Shown here piece by piece: positions 9,607 to 18,522 of a stretch of 64,000 nucleotides of DNA (positions within the stretch are counted from its first letter, which is position 1; each line of letters opens with the position of its first letter). The DNA is from Salinisphaera orenii subsp. orenii MK-B5 (GTDB taxonomy: Bacteria > Pseudomonadota > Gammaproteobacteria > Nevskiales > Salinisphaeraceae), in the NCBI RefSeq assembly GCF_003788635.1, contig NZ_AYKH01000041.1:1-64000 (forward strand), written 5' to 3'. Made by a program: the position numbers and the translations under genes. The notes under the pieces were generated by a model. That model had not been told where the DNA came from and searched no databases. It was given only the letters and a program-made list of their open reading frames with translations.

Positions 9607-10722
9607 TCAGCCGGTCCGCATGTAGGCCCCGCCGGGGGCGGCGACCACGCGGCCTTCGAGTTCGAGTATGAGTAGCGTGGAGGATACCGCATCCGCCGGC
9701 CAGCCCGTACGCGCGACCAGATCGTCGATGCGCGCCGGGGCGTGGCCGAGTGCGGTCAGCAGGGCGCTCTGGGCGTCCGACATGCCGGCGTCATCTGCCT
9801 GATTCGAGAGCGTATCGGCGGCGTCGTCGGGAACGGGATCGGGGCGCCGGAAGCCGTCGAGCACGCCGGCGATGTCCTCGAGGATGTGGTCGGTCGTCTC
9901 GACCAGTTTCGCGCCGTCGCGAATGAGCTGATGGCAGCCCCGCGCCAGCGGGTTGTGGATCGAGCCGGGGAGCGCGAACACGTCGCGGCCCGCCTGGCTG
10001 GCCAGGCGGGCGGTGATCAGCGAGCCCGAGGCCCGGGCCGCCTCGACCACCAGAGTGGCCGCGCACAGCCCCGCGATCACCCGGTTGCGGCGCGGGAAAT
10101 TCCCCCGCGCCGGCTGGGTGCCGAGGGCGAACTCGGACAGCAGCAGCCCGTGGTCGGCGATCCGCTGGGCGAGATCCCGGTGAGCGGCCGGATAGACGCG
10201 GTCGAGTCCGGTGCCGCAGACGGCGATGGTCATGCCGTTGGCGGCCAGCGCGCCCTCGTGGGCCGCGGCGTCGATGCCGCGGGCCAGTCCGGAGACCACG
10301 ACCAGCCCGGCGCTCGCCAGGGCGTGGCCGAAGGCGTGGGCGTGTTCCAGGCCCGCGGGTGTGGGATTGCGGCTGCCCACGACCGCGACCGCGGGATAGC
10401 TCAGCAGGTCGGTGTCGCCGATGGCATAGAGCCAGGGTGGGGCCGGCGTCAGTTCCGCGAGCGGGCCGGGATAGTGCGGATGATCGGCAGTGATCAGCCC
10501 GCGGCCGTCCCCGGCGAGCCAGCGTTCGGTCTCGTCGATGCGCGCGGCGTCCGGTTCGGCCAGCGCCCGGCGTGCCGGGGCCGGCACGCCCAGCTGTTGC
10601 CAGCCGGCGTCGCCGGCGGCGAGCACGGCGGCGGGATCGCCATAGTGCGCGATCAGACGGGCACCGAGCGTTGCCCCGATGCCGGGCGTGGTCGCCAGTC
10701 GCAGCCAGTCCCGGGTGCTCAT
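9607..10722 (-). CDS. dprA: DNA processing protein DprA
   Basis: DprA/Smf binds incoming single-stranded DNA and loads RecA during natural transformation. The 371-residue protein has an N-terminal SAM/HhH-like part, the central Rossmann fold (VVSGLARGIDAAAHEGAL, AVCGTGLDRVYPAAH, GNFPRRNRVIAGL, ARASGSLITARLA, GRDVFALPG) and a C-terminal winged-helix domain (about 300-371). All conserved Rossmann motifs are intact, so the gene looks functional. It sits between the LysM protein and smg, in the usual gammaproteobacterial order. Confidence 0.95.
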   Translation of the reverse strand: MSTRDWLRLATTPGIGATLGARLIAHYGDPAAVLAAGDAGWQQLGVPAPARRALAEPDAARIDETERWLAGDGRGLITADHPHYPGPLAELTPAPPWLYAIGDTDLLSYPAVAVVGSRNPTPAGLEHAHAFGHALASAGLVVVSGLARGIDAAAHEGALAANGMTIAVCGTGLDRVYPAAHRDLAQRIADHGLLLSEFALGTQPARGNFPRRNRVIAGLCAATLVVEAARASGSLITARLASQAGRDVFALPGSIHNPLARGCHQLIRDGAKLVETTDHILEDIAGVLDGFRRPDPVPDDAADTLSNQADDAGMSDAQSALLTALGHAPARIDDLVARTGWPADAVSSTLLILELEGRVVAAPGGAYMRTG

Positions 10723-10762
10723 CGAGCCGCCGGTTCGGGGCGCAATCGCACGGCGCGACGGT

Positions 10763-11908
10763 TCACGCGGCCGGCGAGCGCACCACGTCCTCGACGTGAA
10801 TGGCGCGGGTCGCGTTCATGATCAGGGCGAAGCTGACGCGGGCGTCGACCTTGAAGACCATCAGCTGGCCGGCGTGGCGCTCGGGCAGCTCCACCCGGCC
10901 GCCGGCGATCGGGTCGGCGACTTCGCGTCCCGCGGCGTAGATGTCGAGCACGTGACCGCGCTCGATGCCGTCGCGTCGGCCCCGATTGAGCGTGACGACC
11001 TGGTACTGGCCGATCGCGGACAGGCCGTCCTGAACCGACATGATGCGGCCGGTGACCGGGTCGGCGGGCGCGTGGGGGTGGAAGTCGCGCAGCATGCTCG
11101 TGCTCGCGACCGGCAGCAGCCGGTTGCCCGGTCGGGCCTCGCGGTAGCTGCGCGTCATGACCGCGGTGGAGATGTCGCCGAAACGGCGTATCTGCAGCTC
11201 GCCGGTCGGGATCGCCCGCTGGCCCAGGATCTCGTCGGTTGCCGGATCCCGGTAGTCGCCGGCCGGATGCACGACGCTGTATTCCGCCGGCCCGTCCGCG
11301 GGCGCGCCGCGTACATAGACGAGGCTGCCTTCGCCGCCGATCAGATGCTCGTCGCCGAAGGACACGATATAGGGTGCCTCGGCGAGCTCGGCTTCGGTGA
11401 CCAGCCGTGGCGAGGTCAGAAACGCGCGGATCGCCTCCCGGGGGATCGTCGGGATCGCCCGTTCGACCGGCGCCTCGCGGATGCGCGGCGACAGCCGCTC
11501 GCGCCCGCCGCGATCGAGCCGCGGCTGGCCGTCGCCGGCGCGCGAGAGCACGAGCACGTCGCCGGGGCGGATGCGGTGCGGGTTGTCGATGTCCGGGTTG
11601 TCGTTCCAGAGCTGCGGCCAGTACCAGGGATCGCGCAGGTAATAGCCCGCGATGTCCCAGAGCGTGTCGCCGGGTTTGACCACATAGCGCAGCGGCGCGT
11701 CGTCGCGGATCTGTGCCGACAGGTCCGCGGTCTCGAGATCGGGCGGCGCGACCGCGCGCGGTGGGGCCTCGTCCCGGGGCGCGGGCCCCGGCGGCCCGGC
11801 GGGCGAGGTCGGTTGCCCGGCGCAGCCGGCCAGGGCCAGACCCGCGGCCAGTGCCAGGGCGCGGACCACGGCCCCGAGCGTGGTGTTCAAACCGTTATAC
11901 TCTCGCAT
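10763..11908 (-). CDS. LysM lipoprotein, TsaP-like
   Basis: A 381-residue predicted outer-membrane-associated lipoprotein. The N-terminus carries a lipobox (LALAGC) after a hydrophobic stretch, then a Pro/Ala-rich linker and one LysM peptidoglycan-binding domain (YVVKPGDTLWDIAGYYL ... IRPGDVLVL). The rest resembles the FlgT-like part of TsaP, which anchors the type IV pilus secretin to peptidoglycan. Its place between dprA and divergent def matches PA0020 (tsaP) of Pseudomonas. The start is uncertain: ATG 11908 is given, but GTG 11869 gives a more typical short lipoprotein leader, and a TATAAC sequence lies between the two. TsaP function is inferred; no pilus gene is in the window. Confidence 0.8.
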   Translation of the reverse strand: MREYNGLNTTLGAVVRALALAAGLALAGCAGQPTSPAGPPGPAPRDEAPPRAVAPPDLETADLSAQIRDDAPLRYVVKPGDTLWDIAGYYLRDPWYWPQLWNDNPDIDNPHRIRPGDVLVLSRAGDGQPRLDRGGRERLSPRIREAPVERAIPTIPREAIRAFLTSPRLVTEAELAEAPYIVSFGDEHLIGGEGSLVYVRGAPADGPAEYSVVHPAGDYRDPATDEILGQRAIPTGELQIRRFGDISTAVMTRSYREARPGNRLLPVASTSMLRDFHPHAPADPVTGRIMSVQDGLSAIGQYQVVTLNRGRRDGIERGHVLDIYAAGREVADPIAGGRVELPERHAGQLMVFKVDARVSFALIMNATRAIHVEDVVRSPAA

Positions 11909-12006
11909 CCGGGATGCGTCCCCCGTGGTCGAGCCGCACATGGCGGGCGCCACACGGCGTGCGATGCGGCCCCGGTCATGCGCAACCTTGTCCAAACCGA
12001 CAGAAT
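11909..12006. promoter_or_regulatory. Divergent promoter region, LysM protein / def
   Basis: This 98-bp gap separates the minus-strand tsaP-dprA-topA run from the plus-strand def-fmt-rsmB run, so it should hold two promoters. The clearest -10-like hexamers, TATACT on the plus strand and TATAAC on the minus strand, lie just outside at about 11896-11901, inside the annotated LysM leader. I could not pair either with a convincing -35 box. Confidence 0.35.
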
Positions 12007-12525
12007 ATGGCGATTCTCGAGATTTTGCATTTCCCCGATCCGCGGCTGCGCGAGACCACCGAACCGGTCACGCAGTTCGATGCGGCGCTGTCGGCCTTCG
12101 TCGACGATATGTTCGAGACCATGTACGACGCGCCGGGCGTCGGCCTGGCCGCGACTCAGGTCGGCGATACGCGCCGCGTCGCGGTCATGGACTGCTCCGA
12201 CGACCGCAGCGGGCGCATCGTCATGTGCAATCCGCGGATCCTGTCGCAGGAGGCACCCGAGGTCGTCGACGAGGGCTGTCTGTCGGTGCCCGAGCACTAC
12301 GACCGGGTCGAACGCTACACCTGGGTGCGCTTCGCCGCCCAGGACCGCGACGGCGAGCATTTCGAGATGGAGGCCGAGGGTCTGCTCGCCCAGTGCGTGC
12401 AGCACGAACTGGCTCATCTCGACGGCGGCCTCTACATCGACAAGCTCTCGCGGCTCAAGCGCGAGCGCATCCGGCGCAAGCTCGCCAAGGCCGCGCGTCA
12501 CGCCGCCGAGGCCGGCGACGCGTGA
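12007..12525 (+). CDS. def: Peptide deformylase
   Basis: Fe2+/Zn2+ metalloenzyme that removes the formyl group from the N-terminal Met of new proteins. The 172 residues start MAILEILHFPDPRLRE and contain the three motifs: GVGLAATQVG, EGCLSVPE (metal-binding Cys) and QHELAHLDG. The third keeps the HExxH metal site and catalytic Glu, but the Asp usual in HExDH is Ala here. A longer in-frame reading upstream lacks support. It is followed 13 bp later by fmt, the classic pair acting on initiator formyl-Met. Confidence 0.96.
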   Translation: MAILEILHFPDPRLRETTEPVTQFDAALSAFVDDMFETMYDAPGVGLAATQVGDTRRVAVMDCSDDRSGRIVMCNPRILSQEAPEVVDEGCLSVPEHYDRVERYTWVRFAAQDRDGEHFEMEAEGLLAQCVQHELAHLDGGLYIDKLSRLKRERIRRKLAKAARHAAEAGDA

Positions 12526-12538
12526 ACGCGGGTCGGGT

Positions 12539-13462
12539 ATGAACATCGTCTTCGCCGGCACGCCGGATTTCGCGCTGCCCAGCCTCGACGCGGTCGCGGC
12601 GAGCGGTCATCGCCTGACCGGCGTGCTCACCCAGCCCGATCGCCCGGCCGGGCGCGGGCGCCGGCTGGCGGCGTCGCCGGTCAAGCAGCGGGCGCTCGAA
12701 CTCGGTGTCCCGGTCCAGCAGCCGGAGCGCCTCAAGCGCGATGCCGATATCGACGCGCTGGCCGCGCTGGCGCCGGACCTGATGGTGGTCGTCGCCTACG
12801 GCCTGATCCTGCCGCAACGGGTGCTCGATCTGCCGACGCACGGCTGCGTCAACGTGCACGCCTCGCTGCTGCCGCGCTGGCGCGGGGCCGCGCCGATCGC
12901 CCGCGCGATCCTCGCCGGCGACAACGAAACCGGGGTCACCGTGATGCAGATGGCGCCCGGCCTGGATACCGGGCCCATGCTCGCCCGCCGCGCGGTGGCC
13001 ATCGACGCCACCACCGACGCCGGTGCGCTGCATGACGAGCTCGCCGAACTGGGCGCGGTCGCGCTCGGCGACGTGCTCACCCGGCTGCCCGGCCGGCTGG
13101 AGGCCGAGCCCCAGGACGACGATCAGGCCACCTACGCCCGCCGGCTGGACAAGGCCGAGGCCGCGATCGACTGGCGCGCGCCGGCCGAGGCGATCGCCCG
13201 CGCGGTGCGCGCGTTCTCGCCCTGGCCGGTGGCCCATGCGGGCCTGGACGGTGCGCGGCTGCGCATCTGGCGGGCCGCCGTGGCGCCGGGCACGAGCGCG
13301 GCCGAGCCGGGCACGGTCGTCGCCGCGGGTCGCGGCGGCATCGATATCGCCACCGGCGGCGGGCTGCTGCGGGTGCACGAACTCCAGCTGCCGGGCAAGC
13401 GCCGGATGAGCGCGGCGGATGCCGCGCATGGTCGCGACTGGGTCGGGCTGCGGCTTGAGTGA
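12539..13462 (+). CDS. fmt: Methionyl-tRNA formyltransferase
   Basis: Transfers a formyl group from 10-formyl-THF to initiator Met-tRNA. The 307 residues begin MNIVFAGTPDFALPSL. The catalytic Asn and His lie in CVNVHASLLPRWRGAAPI (SLLPRWRGAAPI is the family signature), with the catalytic Asp in APGLDTG. The C-terminal OB-like tRNA-binding domain is complete. Its end overlaps the start of rsmB, so def-fmt-rsmB is one transcription unit. Confidence 0.97.
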   Translation: MNIVFAGTPDFALPSLDAVAASGHRLTGVLTQPDRPAGRGRRLAASPVKQRALELGVPVQQPERLKRDADIDALAALAPDLMVVVAYGLILPQRVLDLPTHGCVNVHASLLPRWRGAAPIARAILAGDNETGVTVMQMAPGLDTGPMLARRAVAIDATTDAGALHDELAELGAVALGDVLTRLPGRLEAEPQDDDQATYARRLDKAEAAIDWRAPAEAIARAVRAFSPWPVAHAGLDGARLRIWRAAVAPGTSAAEPGTVVAAGRGGIDIATGGGLLRVHELQLPGKRRMSAADAAHGRDWVGLRLE

Positions 13463-14753
13463 CGCCGCGGCCGGTTCCGCGCCGCGGGCGGCGGCGGCGC
13501 GCGCGGTCAGCGCGGTCATCGACGGCGGTCGCAGCCTGGATGCGGCGCTGGCCGAAGCGGTCGTGGCCCTGAGCGCGGCCGACCGCGGTCTCGCCGCCGC
13601 CATGGCCTTCGGCACGCTGCGGGAACACCGGCGCCTGGCGGCGCTGATCGCGCCGCGTCTCAAACGCCGGCCGCAGCCGCTGCTGCACGCCCTGCTGCTC
13701 GTGGGTGTCCATCAGCTCGAGGCCATGCGCGTGCCCCCGCACGCGGCGGTGCACGCCAGCGTGGCCGCGACACGCGCCCTGGGGCTATCCAAGGCGCGGG
13801 GGCTGGTCAACGCGGTGCTGCGCGGGTTCCAGCGCGACGGTGCGCCCGCGGTCGGCGATGCGCCCGGCCTGCGGTATTCGCATCCGGACTGGCTGGTCGA
13901 CGCCATCCGTGCCGATTGGCCGCAGGCCTGGACGTCGGTGCTGGCGGCCAACAACGCCCAGGCGCCGATGCATCTGCGCGTCAACGCCCGGCGCATCGAT
14001 CGCGAGGCCTATCGTGCGGTGCTCGCCGAGGCGGGGTTTGAGGCGGTGCCCACGCCGCATGCGCCCGACGGGCTGACCCTGGACACGCCGGTGGCGGTCG
14101 CCGAGCTGCCCGGCTTCGCCGCCGGCGATGTCTCGATCCAGGACGGCGCGGCCCAGCTCGCGGCGGATCTGGTCGACCCGGTTGACGGTGAGCGCGTGCT
14201 TGATGCCTGCGCCGCGCCCGGCAACAAGACCGCGCATCTGCTCGAACGGGCCGCGGCCGACGTGCTCGCGCTGGACGTCGACGGCGAGCGTGTGGCCACG
14301 CTCGAAGCCACGCTGACCCGGCTCGGCCTCGCGGCGCGCACGCGAACCGCCGACGCCCGGGCGGTGGATTCGTGGTGGGACGGTCGTGCCTTCGACGCGA
14401 TTCTGCTCGATGCCCCCTGCAGCGGCACCGGGGTGATCCGCCGGCATCCGGACATCAAGTGGCTGCGGCGCCCGACCGACATCGCCGCCGCTGCCGAGCG
14501 CCAGGGCGCGCTGCTGGATGCGCTGTGGCCGACGCTCGCCCCAGGCGGGCGGCTGGTCTATGCCACCTGCTCGATTCTTGCCGCGGAAGGCGCGGATCCG
14601 GTGGCGGCATTCATCGCGCGCCAGCCCGATGCGCACGAGCGTCCGATCGCCGCCGACTGGGGCGAGCCGGCCGCGGCCGGGCGTCGGCTGGCGCCCGGCG
14701 CGCACGGTTTCGACGGCTTCTACTACGCCGTGCTCGAACGCCGTCCGGACTGA
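13419..14753 (+). CDS. rsmB: 16S rRNA (cytosine-967-C5)-methyltransferase
   Basis: RsmB (Sun/NOL1 family) methylates C967 of 16S rRNA. The N-terminal NusB-like RNA-binding domain (about 15-150) is followed by the Rossmann methyltransferase with SAM motif LDACAAPGNKTAHLLE, DAPCSGTGVIRRHPDIKW and YATCSIL; the two Cys are the release and nucleophile residues. Three starts are possible: ATG 13419, ATG 13428, or TTG 13455 overlapping the fmt stop. The last gives 432 aa, closest to E. coli RsmB (429). The order def-fmt-rsmB is widely conserved. Confidence 0.95.
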   Translation: MPRMVATGSGCGLSDAAAGSAPRAAAARAVSAVIDGGRSLDAALAEAVVALSAADRGLAAAMAFGTLREHRRLAALIAPRLKRRPQPLLHALLLVGVHQLEAMRVPPHAAVHASVAATRALGLSKARGLVNAVLRGFQRDGAPAVGDAPGLRYSHPDWLVDAIRADWPQAWTSVLAANNAQAPMHLRVNARRIDREAYRAVLAEAGFEAVPTPHAPDGLTLDTPVAVAELPGFAAGDVSIQDGAAQLAADLVDPVDGERVLDACAAPGNKTAHLLERAAADVLALDVDGERVATLEATLTRLGLAARTRTADARAVDSWWDGRAFDAILLDAPCSGTGVIRRHPDIKWLRRPTDIAAAAERQGALLDALWPTLAPGGRLVYATCSILAAEGADPVAAFIARQPDAHERPIAADWGEPAAAGRRLAPGAHGFDGFYYAVLERRPD

Positions 14754-14846
14754 CGTCGCCGGGGTACGTAGCAATACGGAGTTGAAACGGTTGCGCGCAA
14801 TCGCATGCTTGGTCGCGTAGTGATGCATCAACCAAGCGGAGTTGCG

Positions 14847-15413
14847 ATGAGCGACGAACTCAAAGGCAAGAAGGTCGCGTTTCTGGCCACCAACGGTTTC
14901 GAATACTCGGAGCTGACCCAGCCCTGGGACGAGATCAAGGCCGCCGGCGCCGAAGTGGAACTGATTTCGCTCGAATCCGGCAAGATCCAGGGCGAAAGCG
15001 GCGGCGAACCGACGGGCGACCCGAAGCCGGTCGACAAGACCGTGGATCAGGTTTCGGCCGGCGACTACAACGCACTGGTGCTGCCGGGCGGTCTGGCCAA
15101 TCCGGACACGCTGCGCACCAATGACAGGGCCGTGTCCTTCGTGCGCGATTTCTTCGCCCAGCACAAGCCGGTCGGCGCGATCTGTCATGCACCGTGGGTG
15201 CTGATCGAAGCCGGCGTGGTCGACGGCCGCACGCTGACGTCCTTCCCGTCGGTCCAGACCGATCTGAAGAACGCCGGTGCGACCTGGGTCGATCGCGAAG
15301 TCGTCTGCGACGAAGCGCTCGTCACCAGCCGGACGCCGGACGATCTCGACGCCTTCTGCGCGAAGATGATCGAGGAGATCGCCGAGGGCAAGCACGAGGA
15401 ACAGACGACCTAG
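14847..15413 (+). CDS. PfpI/DJ-1 family deglycase or protease-like protein
   Basis: A 188-residue cytosolic protein of the DJ-1/PfpI superfamily (YhbO/YraA type), proposed to repair glyoxal-damaged proteins or act in general stress. It starts KKVAFLATNGFEYSEL and has the nucleophile-elbow motif AICHAPWVLIEAG, with the Cys-His pair characteristic of the PfpI branch, and LVLPGGLANPD upstream. The ATG at 14847 is preceded by a GCGGAG-like ribosome site. It stands alone, 93 bp after rsmB and before a strong terminator. Substrate cannot be read from sequence. Confidence 0.9.
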   Translation: MSDELKGKKVAFLATNGFEYSELTQPWDEIKAAGAEVELISLESGKIQGESGGEPTGDPKPVDKTVDQVSAGDYNALVLPGGLANPDTLRTNDRAVSFVRDFFAQHKPVGAICHAPWVLIEAGVVDGRTLTSFPSVQTDLKNAGATWVDREVVCDEALVTSRTPDDLDAFCAKMIEEIAEGKHEEQTT

Positions 15414-15436
15414 GCTGTTCGCACGCGCGATGAGGG

Positions 15437-15463
15437 AAAAGCCCGGCCACGGCCGGGCTTTTT
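15437..15463. terminator. Bidirectional rho-independent terminator
   Basis: A perfect GC-rich stem (GCCCGGCC with GGCCGGGC) flanked by AAAA on the left and TTTTT on the right. It sits between the convergent PfpI gene and the SIMPL/his run and can end transcription from both sides. Confidence 0.88.
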
Positions 15464-15471
15464 CGTGCGCG

Positions 15472-16182
15472 CTAGTCCTCCAGCGCGTAGTCGATCGTGG
15501 TCACCACGCGCACGCGCTTGATATCCGGCGTATAGCTGTCGAGATCGGAGATCGAGAAATAGCCCTGTGAGGCCGAGCGGATGGCGCCGACCCGGCTGCC
15601 CGAGTCCTGCGCGAACTGTTTGGCGGCCTTGCGGGCATCCGCGGTCGCGGCCGCGATCATCTCCGGCTTGATCTCTTCCAGCTCGGTGAACAGGAATTCG
15701 GTGCGGTAGTTGTAGTTCGGCGAGAGCACCACGCCCTGGCTGATCAGTTCGCCGACCCGTGGCATGGCCTGTTTGACCGCGTCGATCGCTTCGGTGCGCA
15801 CGAGCATGGTGGCCTCGGCCGAATAACGGCTGGGCGGGCGCTGGTTGCCGAAGCTGTTGGCAAAACGATCGGTGACCTCCGGCGAGGTGAGGGTGATCGT
15901 GTCGGGCTTGAAGCCGGCGTCGGCGAGAAAGGCGCGGATGATGTCGGCCTGGGCGTTGACCCGCTGCTGGACCTCGCCGAGCGCGTCGCCGGTCACGCTG
16001 AAATGCAGCGGCCAGAGCGCCAGCGTGGCGCGGACTTCGCGTTCGGCCAGACCCTTGACCGTGACCGTGCGCTCGGCGGATTTCCACTGGATCGCCGCGC
16101 TCTTGAGATAGCTGCCACCGGTCACCAGGCCGATGGCGATGGCCAGGCCGAGCACGGCCGCTGCGAAGACGTTGTGGTACAC
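15472..16182 (-). CDS. SIMPL domain (DUF541) envelope protein
   Basis: A 236-residue protein with an N-terminal hydrophobic segment (about residues 5-25) that is either a signal anchor or a signal peptide, followed by a SIMPL/DUF541 domain: TVTVKGLAEREVRATLALW and later YRTEFLFTELEEIKPEMI and ITLTSPEVTDRF. SIMPL proteins are periplasmic or secreted and their role is mostly unknown. The start is GTG. It lies 96 bp downstream of hisF on the same strand and could be transcribed with it, but there is no functional link to histidine synthesis. Confidence 0.85.
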   Translation of the reverse strand: MYHNVFAAAVLGLAIAIGLVTGGSYLKSAAIQWKSAERTVTVKGLAEREVRATLALWPLHFSVTGDALGEVQQRVNAQADIIRAFLADAGFKPDTITLTSPEVTDRFANSFGNQRPPSRYSAEATMLVRTEAIDAVKQAMPRVGELISQGVVLSPNYNYRTEFLFTELEEIKPEMIAAATADARKAAKQFAQDSGSRVGAIRSASQGYFSISDLDSYTPDIKRVRVVTTIDYALED

Positions 16183-16278
16183 GCCGATAGCCCTTTGCGT
16201 CGACGCCGGAAAAGCGCCTTCAAAGCATATCGGAAAGCCCCGCTGCGTGCGTACGCATCGGGCGCGGGGCGGAGGTCG

Positions 16279-17064
16279 CTAGCGGTAGATCGGGTCGCGC
16301 ACCACCACGCCGCGCTCGGCGAGAAAGCCCTTGGCCTGCTGGATAGTATAGGTGCCGAAGTGGAATATGGACGCGGCGAGCACCGCGTCCGCGCAGCCGA
16401 TCTCCAGGCCGTCGTGCAGATCCTCGAGGCTGCCCACGCCGCCGGAGGCGATCACGGGCACGTCCACCGACTGCGACATGGCCCGGGTGAGCTTGAGGTC
16501 GAAGCCGGACTTGGTGCCGTCCTTGTCCATGCTGGTCAGCAGCACTTCGCCGGCGCCCAGCGATACCAGCTTCTGCGCCCAGCCGATGGCCTCGATGCCG
16601 GTCGGCTTGCGGCCGCCGTGGGTGAAGATCTCCCAGCGCGGCGGCTCGCCCTTGCGGGCCACGTTCTTGGCGTCGATGGCCACGACGATGCACTGCGAGC
16701 CGTAGCGGTAGGCGGCCTCGCGCACGAAATCCGGGTTGGAGATCGCGGCGGTGTTGATCGAGACCTTGTCGGCCCCGGCCGACAGCAGCCGGCGCACGTC
16801 CGGCAGAGTGCGCACGCCGCCGCCCACGGTCAGCGGAATGAAGACCTCGCCGGCCACGCGCTCGACCACGTCCATGAGGGTGTCGCGCGCCTCGTGGCTG
16901 GCGGTGATGTCGAGAAACACCAGTTCGTCGGCGCCCTGCTGGTCGTAGCGGCGCGCGATTTCGACCGGGTCGCCGGCGTCCTTGATCTCGAGGAACTTCA
17001 CGCCCTTGACGACCCGCCCCTTGTCGATGTCGAGGCAGGGGATGATGCGCTTGGCGAGGGTCAT
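16279..17064 (-). CDS. hisF: Imidazole glycerol phosphate synthase, cyclase subunit
   Basis: HisF forms imidazole glycerol phosphate and AICAR from PRFAR and ammonia delivered by HisH. The 261-residue TIM barrel begins [20 protein letters not shown], with the catalytic Asp in CLDIDKG and a second in AIDAKNV; phosphate-binding GGVRT and [10 protein letters not shown] motifs are present. Its start overlaps the hisA stop by an ATGA. It is the last his gene of the minus-strand group. Confidence 0.97.
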   Translation of the reverse strand: MTLAKRIIPCLDIDKGRVVKGVKFLEIKDAGDPVEIARRYDQQGADELVFLDITASHEARDTLMDVVERVAGEVFIPLTVGGGVRTLPDVRRLLSAGADKVSINTAAISNPDFVREAAYRYGSQCIVVAIDAKNVARKGEPPRWEIFTHGGRKPTGIEAIGWAQKLVSLGAGEVLLTSMDKDGTKSGFDLKLTRAMSQSVDVPVIASGGVGSLEDLHDGLEIGCADAVLAASIFHFGTYTIQQAKGFLAERGVVVRDPIYR

Positions 17065-17807
17065 GGGCTGCGGGTCTTGTCGTTGACGAGCCGGCGGGCT
17101 TCGGCGAGATCGATGGTGCCCTCGTAGAGCGCGCGCCCGATCACCGCGCCCGTGACGCCGTCGGCCTCGGCGTCGAGCAGGGCCTCGATGTCGTCGAGAC
17201 GGGTCACCCCGCCCGAGGCGATGACCGGAATGGTCAGTTCCCGGGCCAGCGCGCGGCTGGCCTCGACGTTCACGCCCTCCATCATGCCGTCGCGGCTGAT
17301 GTCGGTGTGGATGATGGCGATCACGCCGTCGGCCTCGAACTGCTGCGCGAGGTCGGCAACCGCGTGATTGGACAGTTTCGACCAGCCGTCGGTGGCGACC
17401 TTGCCGTCGCGGGCGTCCAGGCCGACGATGATCCGGCGCGGGAACTCCACCCCGACGTCGGCGACGAAGTGCGGCTCCGAGACCGCGCGGGTGCCGAGGA
17501 TGACGAACTCCACGCCGCGCTCGAGATAGGTCTCGATGTCGACTTCCTCGCGGATGCCGCCGCCGACCTGCACGGGGATGTCGCCCGCGGCGGCCACGAT
17601 CTCCCCGATCACGCGGTCGTTGACCGGATAGCCGGCCTTGGCACCGTCGAGATCGACCACGTGGATGCGGTCAGCGCCCGCGGCGATCCAGCGCTCGGCC
17701 ACCGCCACGGGGTCGTCGTCGAATACGGTGACGTTCTTGTCCATGTCGCCCTGGCGCAGGCGCACGCACTGACCGTTCTTGATGTCGATTGCAGGGATGA
17801 GTAGCAC
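17061..17807 (-). CDS. hisA: ProFAR isomerase
   Basis: HisA isomerises ProFAR to PRFAR, the substrate of HisFH. I start at GTG 17807 because an AGGAG ribosome site lies 7-8 bases upstream and the protein then begins with the conserved [16 protein letters not shown] (248 aa). The TIM barrel shows the first-strand Asp (AIDIKNG), VQVGGGIR and the later IHTDISRDG with the second catalytic Asp. It overlaps hisF by an ATGA and follows hisH by 52 bp. Confidence 0.96.
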   Translation of the reverse strand: MLLIPAIDIKNGQCVRLRQGDMDKNVTVFDDDPVAVAERWIAAGADRIHVVDLDGAKAGYPVNDRVIGEIVAAAGDIPVQVGGGIREEVDIETYLERGVEFVILGTRAVSEPHFVADVGVEFPRRIIVGLDARDGKVATDGWSKLSNHAVADLAQQFEADGVIAIIHTDISRDGMMEGVNVEASRALARELTIPVIASGGVTRLDDIEALLDAEADGVTGAVIGRALYEGTIDLAEARRLVNDKTRSP

Positions 17808-17859
17808 GCCGGAACTCCTGGTCTGCGGCCGATTCGTGACTGTTGCGGGCGGGGCCGTT

Positions 17860-18504
17860 CTAGGCGGCGCCGTCCCATTCGAGGAAATTGGCCAGCAGCT
17901 GCAGGCCGGCCGACTGGCTCTTTTCGGGATGGAACTGCACGGCAAAGACGTTCTCGCGCAGGATCACCGACGCGAAGCGGACACCGTAGTCGGTGGTGCC
18001 GGCGATGTGGCCGGCGTTCTCGGGCACGACGTGATAGCTGTGGACGAAATAGAACCAGCTCGCCGGCGCGATATCCTTCCACAACGGATGATGCCGCTCC
18101 TGGCGGACCTGATTCCAGCCCATATGCGGTATCTTGCGGCGCACGCCGTCGGGCTGGTCGTCCGGGCCGGCGAAGTGCACCGTATCCCCGGGGAAGGCGC
18201 CGAGGCATTCCACCCCGCCGGATTCCTCCGAGTGCGCCATCAGGGCTTCGATCCCCAGACAGACGCCCATGAGCGGCTTGCGGCCGAGCTGCTCGCGGAT
18301 CATGTCGTCGAGCTCCAGGCGATGCAGCTCGGCCATGCAGTGCCCGATCGCGCCGACGCCAGGCAGGACCAGGCGATCCATGCGCGCGAGCGCATCCGGA
18401 TCGAAGCTGACCTCGATCTGCTCGTCCGATGCGACGTAGCGCAGGGCCTTGGCAATCGAGTGCAGATTGCCCATCCCGTAGTCGATGATGCCGACGGTTG
18501 CCAT
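17860..18504 (-). CDS. hisH: Imidazole glycerol phosphate synthase, glutaminase subunit
   Basis: HisH hydrolyses glutamine and passes ammonia to HisF. The 214-residue class I amidotransferase has [11 protein letters not shown] with the nucleophile Cys, and [13 protein letters not shown] with the His and Glu of the triad. The residue four positions after the nucleophile is Glu, whereas most homologues have Gln in CxGxQ. It lies 18 bp after hisB and 52 bp before hisA. Confidence 0.95.
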   Translation of the reverse strand: MATVGIIDYGMGNLHSIAKALRYVASDEQIEVSFDPDALARMDRLVLPGVGAIGHCMAELHRLELDDMIREQLGRKPLMGVCLGIEALMAHSEESGGVECLGAFPGDTVHFAGPDDQPDGVRRKIPHMGWNQVRQERHHPLWKDIAPASWFYFVHSYHVVPENAGHIAGTTDYGVRFASVILRENVFAVQFHPEKSQSAGLQLLANFLEWDGAA

Positions 18505-18522
18505 AAGCGTAGAGAAGGTGGT

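Noticed and set aside
10679-12538. Plus-strand extension upstream of fmt
   Set aside because: It is antisense to the LysM gene and out of frame across def; fmt has a clear ATG at 12539.
13785-15395. Long minus-strand open frame opposite rsmB and the PfpI gene
   Set aside because: Antisense shadow; no family pattern, and both plus-strand genes are unmistakable.
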